Source: Mesonia aestuariivivens (lineage in GTDB: Bacteria; Bacteroidota; Bacteroidia; Flavobacteriales; Flavobacteriaceae). From it: a stretch of 64,000 nucleotides of DNA. The notes beneath the pieces are model-generated. The model made no database searches. It worked only from the letters and a program-made list of their open reading frames with translations, and was not told the DNA's origin. The stretch spans positions 1 through 64,000 of the forward strand of contig NZ_JAHWDF010000010.1 of the NCBI RefSeq assembly GCF_019311235.1, written 5' to 3'. Every line of letters starts with the position of its first letter. Position 1 is the first letter of the stretch. Both the position numbers and the translations under genes were made by a program. Below, piece after piece: positions 53,883 through 63,496 of the stretch.

Positions 53883-55211
53883 TTATTTCATTCCCTTCAT
53901 CATTTGCATCATTTTCTTTCCGCCGCCGCCTTGCATCATTTTCATCATTTTGCTCATTTGATCAAACTGCTTCAACAATTGATTTACTTGAGTAACAGAA
54001 GTACCAGACCCCTTACCTATTCTTCTTTTTCTACTAGCATTAATTAAAGTAGGCTGTGTTCTCTCTGCTGGAGTCATTGAATGAATAATCGCTTCAATAT
54101 GTTTAAAAGCGTCATCATCAATATCTATATCTTTCATTGCCTTTCCAGCACCAGGGATCATACCAATAAGGTCTTTCATATTCCCCATTTTCTTCACCTG
54201 CTGTATTTGATTTAAGAAATCGTCAAATCCAAACTGGTTTTTAGCAATTTTCTTTTGAAGCTTTCTCGCTTCTTCTTCGTCATATTGTTCTTGAGCTCTT
54301 TCTACTAAAGACACCACATCTCCCATCCCTAAGATACGTTCTGCCATACGTGCAGGATAGAATACATCTATTGCTTCCATCTTTTCACCTGTACCAATAA
54401 ACTTAATTGGTTTATTCACGACAGATTTAATAGAGATTGCAGCACCACCACGAGTATCACCATCTAATTTTGTTAGAATAACTCCATCAAAATTTAAAGT
54501 ATCGTTAAAAGCTTTTGCTGTATTCACAGCATCTTGCCCTGTCATAGAATCTACTACAAAAAGTGTTTCTTGAGGTTGGATAGCTTTATGAATGTCTGAA
54601 ATTTCATTCATCATCGCTTGATCTACTGCTAAACGACCAGCGGTATCTATAATTACCACATTAAAGTCATTCTCTTTAGCGTAAGCAATTGCTTTTTGAG
54701 AAATCGCTACAGGATTTTTTTCTTCACGGTCAGAAAACACCTCCACACCAATCTGATCACCTACCACGTGTAACTGATCGATCGCTGCCGGACGATAAAC
54801 GTCACAAGCAACTAATAAAGGTTTTTTAGTTTTCTTAGTTTTAAGAAAATTAGCCAGCTTACCAGAGAAAGTTGTTTTACCACTACCCTGTAAACCTGAC
54901 ATTAAGATGATGCTAGGGTCACCAGAAAGATTAATGCCTTCAGCATCTCCTCCCATAAGTTCGGTAAGCTCATCTTTTACAAGCTTTACCATAAGTTGCC
55001 CAGGTTTTAAGGCGGTAAGTACGTCTTGCCCTAATGCTTTTTCCTTCACCACATTGGTAAAGTTTTTAGCGGTTTTAAAGTTTACATCGGCATCTACTAA
55101 AGCACGTCTTACTTCTTTTAATGTTTCTGCAACATTAACTTCTGTAATCTGGCCGTGCCCTTTTAATACGTGTAACGCCTTATCTAACTTATCACTTAAA
55201 TTATCAAACAT
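53883..55211 (-). CDS. ffh: Signal recognition particle protein Ffh
   Basis: A 442-residue GTPase that binds signal sequences and 4.5S RNA and delivers ribosomes to FtsY. N domain (1-90), P-loop GLQGSGKTT (106-114), DVYRPAAIDQL near 136-146, DTAGR near 189-193, TKLDGDTRGGA near 247-257. A methionine-rich M domain ends the protein (GGGGKKMMQMMKGMK). Normal length. A perfect -7 box lies 28 nt upstream. Confidence 0.97.
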   Translation of the reverse strand: MFDNLSDKLDKALHVLKGHGQITEVNVAETLKEVRRALVDADVNFKTAKNFTNVVKEKALGQDVLTALKPGQLMVKLVKDELTELMGGDAEGINLSGDPSIILMSGLQGSGKTTFSGKLANFLKTKKTKKPLLVACDVYRPAAIDQLHVVGDQIGVEVFSDREEKNPVAISQKAIAYAKENDFNVVIIDTAGRLAVDQAMMNEISDIHKAIQPQETLFVVDSMTGQDAVNTAKAFNDTLNFDGVILTKLDGDTRGGAAISIKSVVNKPIKFIGTGEKMEAIDVFYPARMAERILGMGDVVSLVERAQEQYDEEEARKLQKKIAKNQFGFDDFLNQIQQVKKMGNMKDLIGMIPGAGKAMKDIDIDDDAFKHIEAIIHSMTPAERTQPTLINASRKRRIGKGSGTSVTQVNQLLKQFDQMSKMMKMMQGGGGKKMMQMMKGMK

Positions 55212-55238
55212 AATCTTTCAGTCAATTTTTGAGATTTG

Positions 55239-55246
55239 CAAAGTTA
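55239..55246 (-). promoter_or_regulatory. -7 box of ffh promoter
   Basis: TAACTTTG on the minus strand, perfect TAnnTTTG, 28 nt before the ffh ATG. Confidence 0.6.
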
Positions 55247-55280
55247 ACGATTTGAAACATAACAATAAAAAGTAATCAAT

Positions 55281-55312
55281 AAAAAAACGACCGTTATTAA
55301 AACGGCCGTTTT
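55281..55312 (-). terminator. Orphan terminator-like hairpin upstream of ffh
   Basis: AAAACG-A-CCGTT / AACGG-C-CGTTTT around ATTAA, with a 7-A run on the plus side (T run on the minus strand). It lies upstream of the ffh promoter between divergent genes, where no known minus-strand gene precedes it. Confidence 0.65.
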
Positions 55313-55467
55313 CCCCTTAAACATAAACAACAAATACTTTTTTGTTTTTTAATAACTAGAATTCACGGTTATTGAAAAACGATCTGTTTTCTTTATAACA
55401 ATTGAAAACCAAAAACTCCTACTTTAAAATAAATTTTTCTACATTTATCCTCTTAAAATTTTAATGA

Positions 55468-55983
55468 ATGAGAAAATCTTTAAAAGAAAACGTTTGTGAA
55501 GAGCATCTTTTTAATAAGATTTACAACAATCACGCTACTCATTTATACAATTTTCTTTATTATAAATTTGGAGATCAACTTCACCCCCAAGACAAAGTAC
55601 AAGAAGCTTTTATAAAATTGTGGAAAAAATGCAAAGATGTACCTCCCACAAAAGCTAAATCTTTTTTATTTACGATTGCCAATAACCTGATGCTTAATGA
55701 ATTTAACCATCAGAAAGTTGTCTTAAAATATCAAAAAACACAAACGCAGAAAATAAATCATCAAGACCCGCAATTTTTAGTTGAAGAAAAAGAATACTTA
55801 GAAAAATTTCAATTAGCGCTTTCTAAACTTACCGAAGCCCAACGTGTTACTTTTATGATGAATCGTACCGAAGGTAAAAAACATAAGGAAATTGCAGAGA
55901 TTTTAGGCATTTCTAGAAAAGCTGTTGAAAAAAGAATTTATTCGGCTTTAAAAAAACTGAGAGAAGATTTAAAAGAAATTTAA
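55468..55983 (+). CDS. ECF-type RNA polymerase sigma factor (FecI-like)
   Basis: A 171-residue sigma factor. Region 2 is HLYNFLYYKFGD...DKVQEAFIKLWKKC (about 25-55) with TIANNLMLNEFNHQK after it. Region 4 is LSKLTEAQRVTFMMNRTEG near 112-130 and the helix-turn-helix KEIAEILGISRKAVEKRIYSALKKLRE near 134-160. It heads a three-gene regulatory operon with FecR and a TonB receptor. Near-consensus box TACATTTA at 55440-55447. Confidence 0.92.
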   Translation: MRKSLKENVCEEHLFNKIYNNHATHLYNFLYYKFGDQLHPQDKVQEAFIKLWKKCKDVPPTKAKSFLFTIANNLMLNEFNHQKVVLKYQKTQTQKINHQDPQFLVEEKEYLEKFQLALSKLTEAQRVTFMMNRTEGKKHKEIAEILGISRKAVEKRIYSALKKLREDLKEI

Positions 55984-56037
55984 ATAACAGGGTAGGAAAA
56001 AAAGAAACTTATTTGTTTTAGTAGTAGAGACAAGAAG

Positions 56038-56943
56038 ATGAAAGAAGAAAAACTTATACAAAAGTGGTTAGACGGTGAACTTTCTCAAGAAGAAAGAGCA
56101 GCACTAGAGCAGCTTGATGCTTTTAAAGATTATCAAAAAATTGCTACTGCTTCCCAATATTTTAAAGCGCCAAAATTTGACGCTGATACCACTTATAAAA
56201 AAATTAAAGAAGATATCCAGAATAGCGATCACAATTCTAGCAATTGGTTGAGTGTTTTTGGTAAAATTGCAGCGATATTAGTTCTAGCATTTATTAGCTA
56301 TACAATGTTTTTTAGTAATTCTTCTGAAGAATTTACAACTCAAATCGCTTCTACAGAAGAAATTAAACTACCAGACAACTCAACACTTCAACTTAATGCA
56401 AGTTCTCATTTAAACTTTAGCGAAGACCATTGGAGTGAAAACAGGCTAGTTAACTTAGATGGGGAGGCATTTTTTAAAGTAGCAAAAGGTGAAACATTTA
56501 CGGTACAAACAGCACTAGGAGCAGTTAGCGTAAGAGGCACTCAATTTAATGTAAAACAACGTGACCAGATATTTATAGTTACTTGTTATGAAGGTTTAGT
56601 TGAAGTGAAAACTAAAAATAAAACCGTTTTATTGCCTGCAGGCAAAGAGTTTAGACAAATTAACCAAACTAGTATAGTAGAAAACATTTCTGAAATCACT
56701 CCTACTTGGACCAAAGGAGAAAGCAGTTTTACCAGCATACCTATTCAAGAAGTTTTAAATGAACTAGAGCGACAATACCAGGTTACAATTCAGGTAAAAA
56801 ATCTTACTTTTGATAAAAACCAAACCTTTACTGGAAGTTTTGTACATCGTAATTTAGATCAGGCTTTAAAGGCGATTACCATCCCTTTTCATTTTACCTA
56901 CAAAATAGAAGGTGATATTGTAAGTATTGCTAAGCGTGAGTAA
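56038..56943 (+). CDS. FecR-type anti-sigma factor
   Basis: A 301-residue inner-membrane protein. A short cytoplasmic part (KLIQKWLDGELSQEER, about 4-19, the sigma-binding helix region) is followed by one membrane helix near 76-95 (GKIAAILVLAFISYTMFF). The periplasmic FecR domain is EIKLPDNSTLQLNASSHLNF and GAVSVRGTQFNVKQR near 108-180. A C-terminal DUF4974/STN-interacting domain follows (IPIQEVLNELERQYQVTIQV near 235-254). It relays the state of the downstream TonB receptor to the sigma factor, 54 nt after which it starts. Its stop overlaps the receptor start. Confidence 0.92.
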   Translation: MKEEKLIQKWLDGELSQEERAALEQLDAFKDYQKIATASQYFKAPKFDADTTYKKIKEDIQNSDHNSSNWLSVFGKIAAILVLAFISYTMFFSNSSEEFTTQIASTEEIKLPDNSTLQLNASSHLNFSEDHWSENRLVNLDGEAFFKVAKGETFTVQTALGAVSVRGTQFNVKQRDQIFIVTCYEGLVEVKTKNKTVLLPAGKEFRQINQTSIVENISEITPTWTKGESSFTSIPIQEVLNELERQYQVTIQVKNLTFDKNQTFTGSFVHRNLDQALKAITIPFHFTYKIEGDIVSIAKRE

Positions 56944-59242
56944 TAAAAACTACCTCTTTTTTATAGTTTTTTTCATTTTTTGCCAGCAACTTTTTTCTCA
57001 ACAAAAAAGTCAAAATACCTTTCCGCTTACTGAACTTCTTGAAATTTTAGAAAAGCATTCTAATTATAAATTTTCTTATGCAGACGATGATTTAAAAAAT
57101 ATTGAAGTTCCCGAACCCCCTAATATGTTATCTGTTAGCGAAACTATTACTTTTCTAGAAGGTAAAACAGGATTTAAATTCACTTTAATAGGGGGAAATC
57201 AAATTATTGTTGATGCTAAAATTGCCATTAAAGCTAATTCTCAAAAATTAATAGTTGAAGAATTAGATGAAATAATTCTCGCCAATGTGATTGCCAAAGG
57301 AGTTTCTAAAATGAAAGACGGCAGCTACAAAATTAATTTTGATAAAATAGGAATTATTCCCGGTCTTATTGAAAACGATGCCTTTCAGACCATTCAAGCC
57401 TTACCCGGTGTTGAAAGTGTAAACGAAAAAGTTTCTAATATCAACATTAGAGGAGGCACTAACGATCAAAATTTAATTTTGTGGGATGGCATTAGGATTT
57501 ACCAAGCAGGACATTTTTTCGGACTTATTTCAGCTATTAATCCACACCAAAATCATACCGTAAAATTATTTAAGAACGGAACGCCCCCTTCTTACGGAAA
57601 TAGTGTTTCGAGTGTTATTGAGCTCTCTTCAGATAAAAAAATAAATCAGGATTTTACTGCAGAGCTTGGGCTTACTTTTTTGAGTACAGATGCTTTTATA
57701 GACACTCCGTTAGACCAAAAATCTTCCATACAAATTTCAGCTAGAACTTCTATTAATAATGCCTTTATTACTCCTACCTATTTACAATATTACGACAGAG
57801 CTTTTCAAAACACAGAATTAACAGCTAACCCTGATAAAATGTTGAATACAAAAGAAAAATTTTATTTTTCTGATGTAAGTTTTCGTTGGCTCTATAAACT
57901 TTCAGAACAAGACGTATTGAGATTAAATTACTTTTCTATCAATAATGAATTAAAGTTTACTGCAGAAGAATTTTCTCTTAATTCAATTCAACGCAAAGTT
58001 AGCGAGCTCTCCCAAAGCAGTTTAGGAATGGGTGCTTACTACCATAGAAATTGGTCTGAAAATTTAGCTACAAGTCTTCAATTATATCATTCTAACTATA
58101 ATTTAAACTCTACAAACAGTAGTATAAATGCGAATACTTACTTAGAACAAGAAAATATTTTATATGAAAATAGTTTAAAAATCACGAGCAACTGGGCATT
58201 AAACAATCTATTTGAACTGAATGCGGGTTACCAATTCATCACCACAAACACTAAAGATACTGAAACCGAAACAACCATTACTAATGAAGAAGCGATTAAA
58301 AACGGAATAAATGCAAACAATGTATTTTCTAATTTACGATACCAGAGTAAGGACAGAAAAACAGTACTGAATACTGGATTGCGTTTAAATTACATCAATA
58401 CTTTTCATTCTCTATTAGCTGAACCAAGATTAAGTTTTAATCAACAATTTTTCAAGCATTTTTCAATAGAAATTTTAGGAGAGATAAAAAATCAATCTAT
58501 ATCTCAAGTAATTAATTTTCAGAATGACTTCTTAGGCATAGAAAATAGAAAATGGCAATTGGCCAATCAGCAAACCTTACCAGTTACGAAAAGTAAACAA
58601 GTTTCGTTAGGTATAAACTATCAAAAAAATAACTGGTTGGCAAGTATAGAATCCTATTTAAAAAAGGTAGAAGGTATTTCTTCTCAAACTCAAGGGTTTC
58701 AGAATCAATATGAATATGCTCAGCTTATTGGCGATTACAAAATTCTGGGAGTAGACCTATTAATTAATAAAAAGTTTAAAAATTTTGACGCTCGGTTGAG
58801 TTATTCCTTTACAGAAAATAATTATTATTTTAAAGATTTACCCGCTTCAACAATTCCTAATAATTTTGAAATTGCAAACTCATTTACCTTCGCAAGTTCC
58901 TACAGTTATAAAAATTTTAAAGCATCTGGCGGACTTATATGGCGCAGCGGTAAACCCTTCACCCCAATATCGGCTAACGGAATAACTAACAATCAATTTG
59001 ATTATGAACTTATGAATAGTGGTAATTTAAAAAACTATATGCGAGTTGATGTTTCGGTAAGCCAAGAATTTAAAATTCAAAAGAAATTAATCGCCTACGC
59101 AGGTTTATCGATTTGGAATTTGCTTGACCGAAAAAACATTATCAATTCTTACTATCGATTAAATAATAACAATCAAGTTTATCTAGTTAATCAAAAAGCT
59201 TTAGGCCTAACTCCTAACTTTGTATTTAGACTTAAATTTTAA
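56936..59242 (+). CDS. Signal-transducing TonB-dependent receptor
   Basis: 768 residues from a GTG at 56936, overlapping the fecR stop by 8 nt (a TTG at 56927 is the alternative; no ATG is near, and this start gives a clean signal peptide ending LFSQ). Residues 30-95 form an STN domain (LTELLEILEKHSNYKFSYAD, LEGKTGFKFTLIGGNQIIV), which in FecA contacts FecR. A plug follows (ENDAFQTIQALPGVESV, NINIRGGTNDQNLILWDG) and then a long barrel ending VFRLKF. No carboxypeptidase-like domain and no SusD gene, so it differs from polysaccharide systems. Substrate unknown; iron-siderophore or another small ligand is possible. Confidence 0.88.
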   Translation: MSNKNYLFFIVFFIFCQQLFSQQKSQNTFPLTELLEILEKHSNYKFSYADDDLKNIEVPEPPNMLSVSETITFLEGKTGFKFTLIGGNQIIVDAKIAIKANSQKLIVEELDEIILANVIAKGVSKMKDGSYKINFDKIGIIPGLIENDAFQTIQALPGVESVNEKVSNINIRGGTNDQNLILWDGIRIYQAGHFFGLISAINPHQNHTVKLFKNGTPPSYGNSVSSVIELSSDKKINQDFTAELGLTFLSTDAFIDTPLDQKSSIQISARTSINNAFITPTYLQYYDRAFQNTELTANPDKMLNTKEKFYFSDVSFRWLYKLSEQDVLRLNYFSINNELKFTAEEFSLNSIQRKVSELSQSSLGMGAYYHRNWSENLATSLQLYHSNYNLNSTNSSINANTYLEQENILYENSLKITSNWALNNLFELNAGYQFITTNTKDTETETTITNEEAIKNGINANNVFSNLRYQSKDRKTVLNTGLRLNYINTFHSLLAEPRLSFNQQFFKHFSIEILGEIKNQSISQVINFQNDFLGIENRKWQLANQQTLPVTKSKQVSLGINYQKNNWLASIESYLKKVEGISSQTQGFQNQYEYAQLIGDYKILGVDLLINKKFKNFDARLSYSFTENNYYFKDLPASTIPNNFEIANSFTFASSYSYKNFKASGGLIWRSGKPFTPISANGITNNQFDYELMNSGNLKNYMRVDVSVSQEFKIQKKLIAYAGLSIWNLLDRKNIINSYYRLNNNNQVYLVNQKALGLTPNFVFRLKF

Positions 59243-59286
59243 TAAGAGCTAAAAAATGCTCATCTTTCCTTTTCAAATAAAACTTC

Positions 59287-60258
59287 ATGAAAAATATTTG
59301 GCGAAGGTTCCTAAATCAACTCATTAACAAAAGTGAAGATAAGGCTCAAGAAAGCACACCTGTTTCAGATTTTAAACATGCAAAAGCAGTTAGAAAGTTT
59401 AGAATTAGCTTAAGGCAACTTACTAAAGAAGCTATTTTTATTATCTGTGGTATTTTTGCTGCTGCTTTTGGGCTGGAAAGCTTCTTACTACCCAATAATT
59501 TTATAGATGGTGGCGCTACGGGTATAGCTTTACTTTTTACAGGAATTACAGATTTACCATTGCACTGGCTTATCTTACTTATTAATTTACCTTTTGTAAT
59601 TATAGGTTACAATATTATAAGTAAACAATTTGCTATTAAAACTGGCTTAGCCATTATTTTACTTTCTTTAGTTATAGCAAATATTCATTTTCCTGAAGTG
59701 ACCGACGACAAACTACTTGTTGCTGTTTTTGGTGGTTTTTTTCTTGGGGCTGGAATTGGTTTCTCTATACGTGGTGGTGCAGTAATCGATGGTACAGAAG
59801 TATTAGCGATATTTCTAAGTAGAAAATCTGGAGCTACTATTGGAGATATTATTATGATTATAAACGTAATAATTTTTGCAACTGCCGCTTGGCTTCTTTC
59901 TATTGAAGCAGCTCTATATTCGATGATTACTTATTTTGCGGCTTCTAAAACTTTAGATTTTGTAGTCGAAGGTATCGAAGAATATATCGGTGTTCACATC
60001 ATTTCTACACATAGTGAAGAAGTTCGCTTAATGATTTTAAACGATTTACGCCGCGGGGTTACCATTTACAAAGGTGAACGCGGTGTCAAGCACGATGGTG
60101 GTAACGATAACTTAGATATTATTTTTACCGTGCTTACTCGACTAGAATTAAATAAATTAAATACCGAAATTTTAAAAATAGACCCAAATGCTTTTGTAGT
60201 GATGACTGCGGTAAAAGACACCAAAGGCGGAATGATTAAAAGAAGACCTTTACATTAA
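59287..60258 (+). CDS. YitT family membrane protein (DUF2179 C-terminus)
   Basis: A 323-residue inner-membrane protein. A polar N-terminal stretch of about 50 residues precedes five helices with the YitT pattern (IFAAAFGLESFLLPNNFIDGGATGIALL near 56-83, GFFLGAGIGFSIRGGAVIDGTEVLA near 150-174). A C-terminal cytoplasmic DUF2179 domain follows (ILNDLRRGVTIYKGERG near 250-266, DPNAFVVMTAVKDTKGGMIKR near the end). Function not established. Not clearly part of the FecR operon (44-nt gap). Confidence 0.9.
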   Translation: MKNIWRRFLNQLINKSEDKAQESTPVSDFKHAKAVRKFRISLRQLTKEAIFIICGIFAAAFGLESFLLPNNFIDGGATGIALLFTGITDLPLHWLILLINLPFVIIGYNIISKQFAIKTGLAIILLSLVIANIHFPEVTDDKLLVAVFGGFFLGAGIGFSIRGGAVIDGTEVLAIFLSRKSGATIGDIIMIINVIIFATAAWLLSIEAALYSMITYFAASKTLDFVVEGIEEYIGVHIISTHSEEVRLMILNDLRRGVTIYKGERGVKHDGGNDNLDIIFTVLTRLELNKLNTEILKIDPNAFVVMTAVKDTKGGMIKRRPLH

Positions 60259-60264
60259 AAACAG

Positions 60265-60296
60265 AAAAGCTGCATCTATAAAAATGCAGCTTTTTA
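60265..60296 (+). terminator. Terminator after YitT gene
   Basis: AAAAGCTGCAT (60265-60275) / ATGCAGCTTTT (60284-60294) with T run; lies between convergent YitT and argS genes. Confidence 0.88.
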
Positions 60297-60320
60297 AGTA
60301 TTCTTTAATGAAACTCTATT

Positions 60321-62096
60321 TTACATACGTTCAGGAACTCCTATTCCTAACAATGAAAAAGCATTTTTAATAGTATTGGCTACAGCTTCTGAAAGCTGAA
60401 CTCTAAAGATTTTTTCTTCTTCTACCTCGGCACCTAGAATTGTTACATTTTGATAAAATGAATTAAACTCTTTCACTAAATCATAGGTATAATTCGCTAT
60501 TAAAGCTGGGCTGTGTTGATCTGCTGCCAACTGAATAATTTCAGGATATTGCTGAAGCAACTTCAAGACTTCACGCTCTTTTTCATTCAATTGATAATTA
60601 GTTAAATCTGCTGAATGGTTAAAATCTGCTTTTCTTAATATAGAACGAATTCTTGCATACGTGTATTGAATAAACGGTCCCGTATTTCCTTGAAAATCTA
60701 CCGATTCTTCGGGATTAAATAAGATTCTTTTTTTAGGATCTACTTTCAATATATAATATTTTAAAGCGCCTAGTCCTATAGTTTTATAAAGTTTGTTTTT
60801 TTCTTTATCGGTATAACCATCTAATTTGCCTAAATCTTCAGAAATTTTCTGTGCAGTTTTGGTCATTTCTTCAATTAAATCATCAGCATCAACAACGGTT
60901 CCTTCACGGCTTTTCATTTTTCCGCTAGGTAAATCTACCATCCCATAACTTAAATGGTATAAATGATTTGCCCACTCAAAACCTAGTTTCTTCAAGATAA
61001 GAAACAAAACTTTAAAATGATAATCTTGCTCATTCCCTACCGTATAAACCATACCATTAATGGCATAATCTTCTACACGCTGAATGGCGGTACCAATATC
61101 TTGCGTCATGTAAACCGCAGTTCCATCGGCACGCAAAACGATTTTTTCATCTAAACCTTCGTCGGTCAAATCTATCCAAACACTACCATCTTCTTTTCTG
61201 TAAAAAACGCCTTTCTCAAGTCCTTTATTCACCACTTCTTTTCCTAATAAATAGGTATTACTTTCGTAGTAATTTTTATCGAAATCTACCCCAAGTGCTG
61301 CGTAAGTTTGCTTAAAACCATCGTAAACCCATTGGTTCATTTTTTCCCAAAGCGCTACCACCTCATCGTCTCCGGCTTCCCATTGCAATAGCATTTTTTG
61401 TGCTTCTAAAATAAGTGGAGCTTCTTTTTTTGCTTGCTCTTCTGATGCGCCTTGTTTTTGTAACTCGGCAATTTGAGTTTTATATTCTTTATCAAATTTC
61501 ACATAGTAATTCCCTACCAGCTTATCACCTTTTAATCCGGTAGATTCTGGAGTTTCTCCTTGCCCAAATTTTTGCCAAGCCAACATACTCTTACAAATAT
61601 GAATACCACGGTCATTAATAATCTGAGTTTTATAAACTGTATTTCCCGCTGCTTTTAAAATTTCAGCAACAGCATACCCTAATAAATTGTTTCTAATATG
61701 CCCTAAGTGAAGTGGTTTATTGGTATTGGGTGAAGAATACTCTACCATTAATTTTGGTGACTGATCGTCTGTAGAAATGCTTCCAAAATGCTCATCATCT
61801 TTCATCAGATTGAAAAAATTTAAGAAATATGCATCACTCAATACAATATTCAAAAAACCTTTCACCACATTAAAGCCAGAAACTTCTTCAACATTTTCTT
61901 CTAAATATTTCCCTATAGCCTCACCTAATTGCACAGGATTAGTTTTTACTTGGCGCAACATAGGAAAAACCACTACGGTTATGTCTCCATCAAACTCTTT
62001 ACGAGTTGCTTGAAATTCTACACTTTCTAATTTTGCTTGGTAAAGGTGTTTTACAGCTTCTTTAACTTTTTCTGCTAATGTGTCTTGAATAGTCAT
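60321..62096 (-). CDS. argS: Arginyl-tRNA synthetase
   Basis: A 591-residue class I synthetase charging tRNA-Arg. N-terminal additional domain (1-110), HIGH motif in SSPNTNKPLHLGHIRNNLLG near 121-140, DRGIHICKSMLAW near 162-174, a KMS-type loop as KMKSREGTVVDADDL near 387-401, and a C-terminal anticodon-binding helical domain beginning near 465 (QYTYARIRSILRKA) ending LGIGVPERM. Length is normal. A perfect -7 box lies 23 nt upstream. Confidence 0.97.
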   Translation of the reverse strand: MTIQDTLAEKVKEAVKHLYQAKLESVEFQATRKEFDGDITVVVFPMLRQVKTNPVQLGEAIGKYLEENVEEVSGFNVVKGFLNIVLSDAYFLNFFNLMKDDEHFGSISTDDQSPKLMVEYSSPNTNKPLHLGHIRNNLLGYAVAEILKAAGNTVYKTQIINDRGIHICKSMLAWQKFGQGETPESTGLKGDKLVGNYYVKFDKEYKTQIAELQKQGASEEQAKKEAPLILEAQKMLLQWEAGDDEVVALWEKMNQWVYDGFKQTYAALGVDFDKNYYESNTYLLGKEVVNKGLEKGVFYRKEDGSVWIDLTDEGLDEKIVLRADGTAVYMTQDIGTAIQRVEDYAINGMVYTVGNEQDYHFKVLFLILKKLGFEWANHLYHLSYGMVDLPSGKMKSREGTVVDADDLIEEMTKTAQKISEDLGKLDGYTDKEKNKLYKTIGLGALKYYILKVDPKKRILFNPEESVDFQGNTGPFIQYTYARIRSILRKADFNHSADLTNYQLNEKEREVLKLLQQYPEIIQLAADQHSPALIANYTYDLVKEFNSFYQNVTILGAEVEEEKIFRVQLSEAVANTIKNAFSLLGIGVPERM

Positions 62097-62118
62097 TTCT
62101 TCAAAAAATTTTGAACCG

Positions 62119-62126
62119 CAAAGATA
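62119..62126 (-). promoter_or_regulatory. -7 box of argS promoter
   Basis: TATCTTTG on the minus strand, perfect TAnnTTTG, 23 nt before the argS ATG. Confidence 0.6.
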
Positions 62127-62194
62127 ATGAACTCTACGCGAGTTTTTATAATAAGTTTGAATTACCTTTATATAGAATTATTAAGATTATTTTT

Positions 62195-62617
62195 ATGCTT
62201 TTAAACGTTTCTTACAATAACCCTGAACGAAAAGAAAAAATTAATACCGAAGTTGGTAAAGCTTTTTCGTTAGCAGAACGCATAAAGATGAAAGGTATAG
62301 GCTCTAATAAGCTTTTTATCACCTCAACAAGTATTAAAATTCATAACCTGCTTATTCTTGATAAATATACTAACACGTGTAATATTGAAATGCGCCCAGA
62401 CGGAATTATTGTAAGTTTTAGATCGTTGTTAGAAACTTATGCGCTGATAATACCATACTACAAACTTAAGCTCTATAAAGGTAAAGCTGAGGAATATTCT
62501 ATTTATCGAGATCACTATTTTATTAAAGTGAAAGTGGACAATAAAAGCACTCATAATTTTATGAAAAAAGTGCTTGACTTTAAGGCCAATCATTGGACTT
62601 CTTCATCTCAGCCTTAA
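62195..62617 (+). CDS. Conserved hypothetical protein
   Basis: 140 residues from the ATG at 62195 (MLLNVSYNNPERKEK). The frame is open further upstream to a TTG at 62111, but that part lies over the argS promoter and is less protein-like. Alternating basic beta strands (KLFITSTSIKIHNLLILDKYT, GIIVSFRSLLETYALIIPYYKLKLYKG) and a C-terminal helix. No signal peptide, no membrane helix, no recognised domain; the style is of a small conserved flavobacterial protein of unknown function. Confidence 0.7.
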   Translation: MLLNVSYNNPERKEKINTEVGKAFSLAERIKMKGIGSNKLFITSTSIKIHNLLILDKYTNTCNIEMRPDGIIVSFRSLLETYALIIPYYKLKLYKGKAEEYSIYRDHYFIKVKVDNKSTHNFMKKVLDFKANHWTSSSQP

Positions 62618-62783
62618 ACGTTTTATAATTAAAATTTATCAGGTGGTTCTATACAAATGGCCATGAGTATATAAAACATTAAATTCACATACCAACACTT
62701 CTTTTTAACCTTTTACAAACATTCATTTAAAGAATTGCTGACTTACATCTAGTTTTAAAAAAACACATTTGCCGCAAAAAAGA

Positions 62784-63416
62784 ATGGACTTATTTATCTA
62801 TGTTTTTGCCGCATTATTTTCTGTAATCAATCCGTTAGGCACAGTTCCTATTTTTGTAGGACTCACCAAAGAAGATAGTAATGCAGAAAAATCTCGAACT
62901 TCAATTTTTACCGCTATTAATATTTTTGTGATTTTAGTGATTGCCTTTTTTACTGGAAAATACATTCTCAATTTCTTCGGAATTAGTATTGAATCGCTCC
63001 GTATCGCTGGCGGACTTATTATTGTTTCTTCAGGCTTTGCATTACTTACAGGCTCCTTCAATAAACATAAAGGTATGGATCGTGAAAAAGTAAAAGATGA
63101 CGCCTACCAAAGGGAAAGCGTATCTTTAACTCCACTAGCTATACCCATGTTAGCTGGGCCGGGTTCTATTTCATTTTTAATTGGTTTAAATGAAGAGCGT
63201 AACCTAATCTTAGATAAAATAATAATTGTATTATCAATTCTAACGGTATGTTTTGCTACTTTTTTAGTTTTGAAAAGCGCTCCCTTAATCGTAAAATATT
63301 TAGGCGCATCAGGTATCAATGCTATTTCACGAATTATAGGTTTTATCGTGATCGCTATTGGTATAGAATATATTAGCTCTTCGGTAATGGCAGTTTTAGA
63401 GGTAGCCTTTAGGTAA
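62784..63416 (+). CDS. MarC family integral membrane protein
   Basis: 210 residues from the ATG at 62784 (a TTG at 62769 is a weaker alternative). Six membrane helices; the MarC/NAAT pattern is clear in FSVINPLGTVPIFVGLT near 12-28, RIAGGLIIVSSGFALLTG near 73-90, and LTPLAIPMLAGPGSISFLIGL near 115-135. Despite the name, family members are not established drug exporters; some archaeal members transport neutral amino acids. Single gene. Confidence 0.92.
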   Translation: MDLFIYVFAALFSVINPLGTVPIFVGLTKEDSNAEKSRTSIFTAINIFVILVIAFFTGKYILNFFGISIESLRIAGGLIIVSSGFALLTGSFNKHKGMDREKVKDDAYQRESVSLTPLAIPMLAGPGSISFLIGLNEERNLILDKIIIVLSILTVCFATFLVLKSAPLIVKYLGASGINAISRIIGFIVIAIGIEYISSSVMAVLEVAFR

Positions 63417-63496
63417 TTACTTACAATCGTTATTGTAGTATTTTACTACAGTTCTTATTCCGTTGCGTTTAAAATATTTTGACTTAATTTTTTTTA

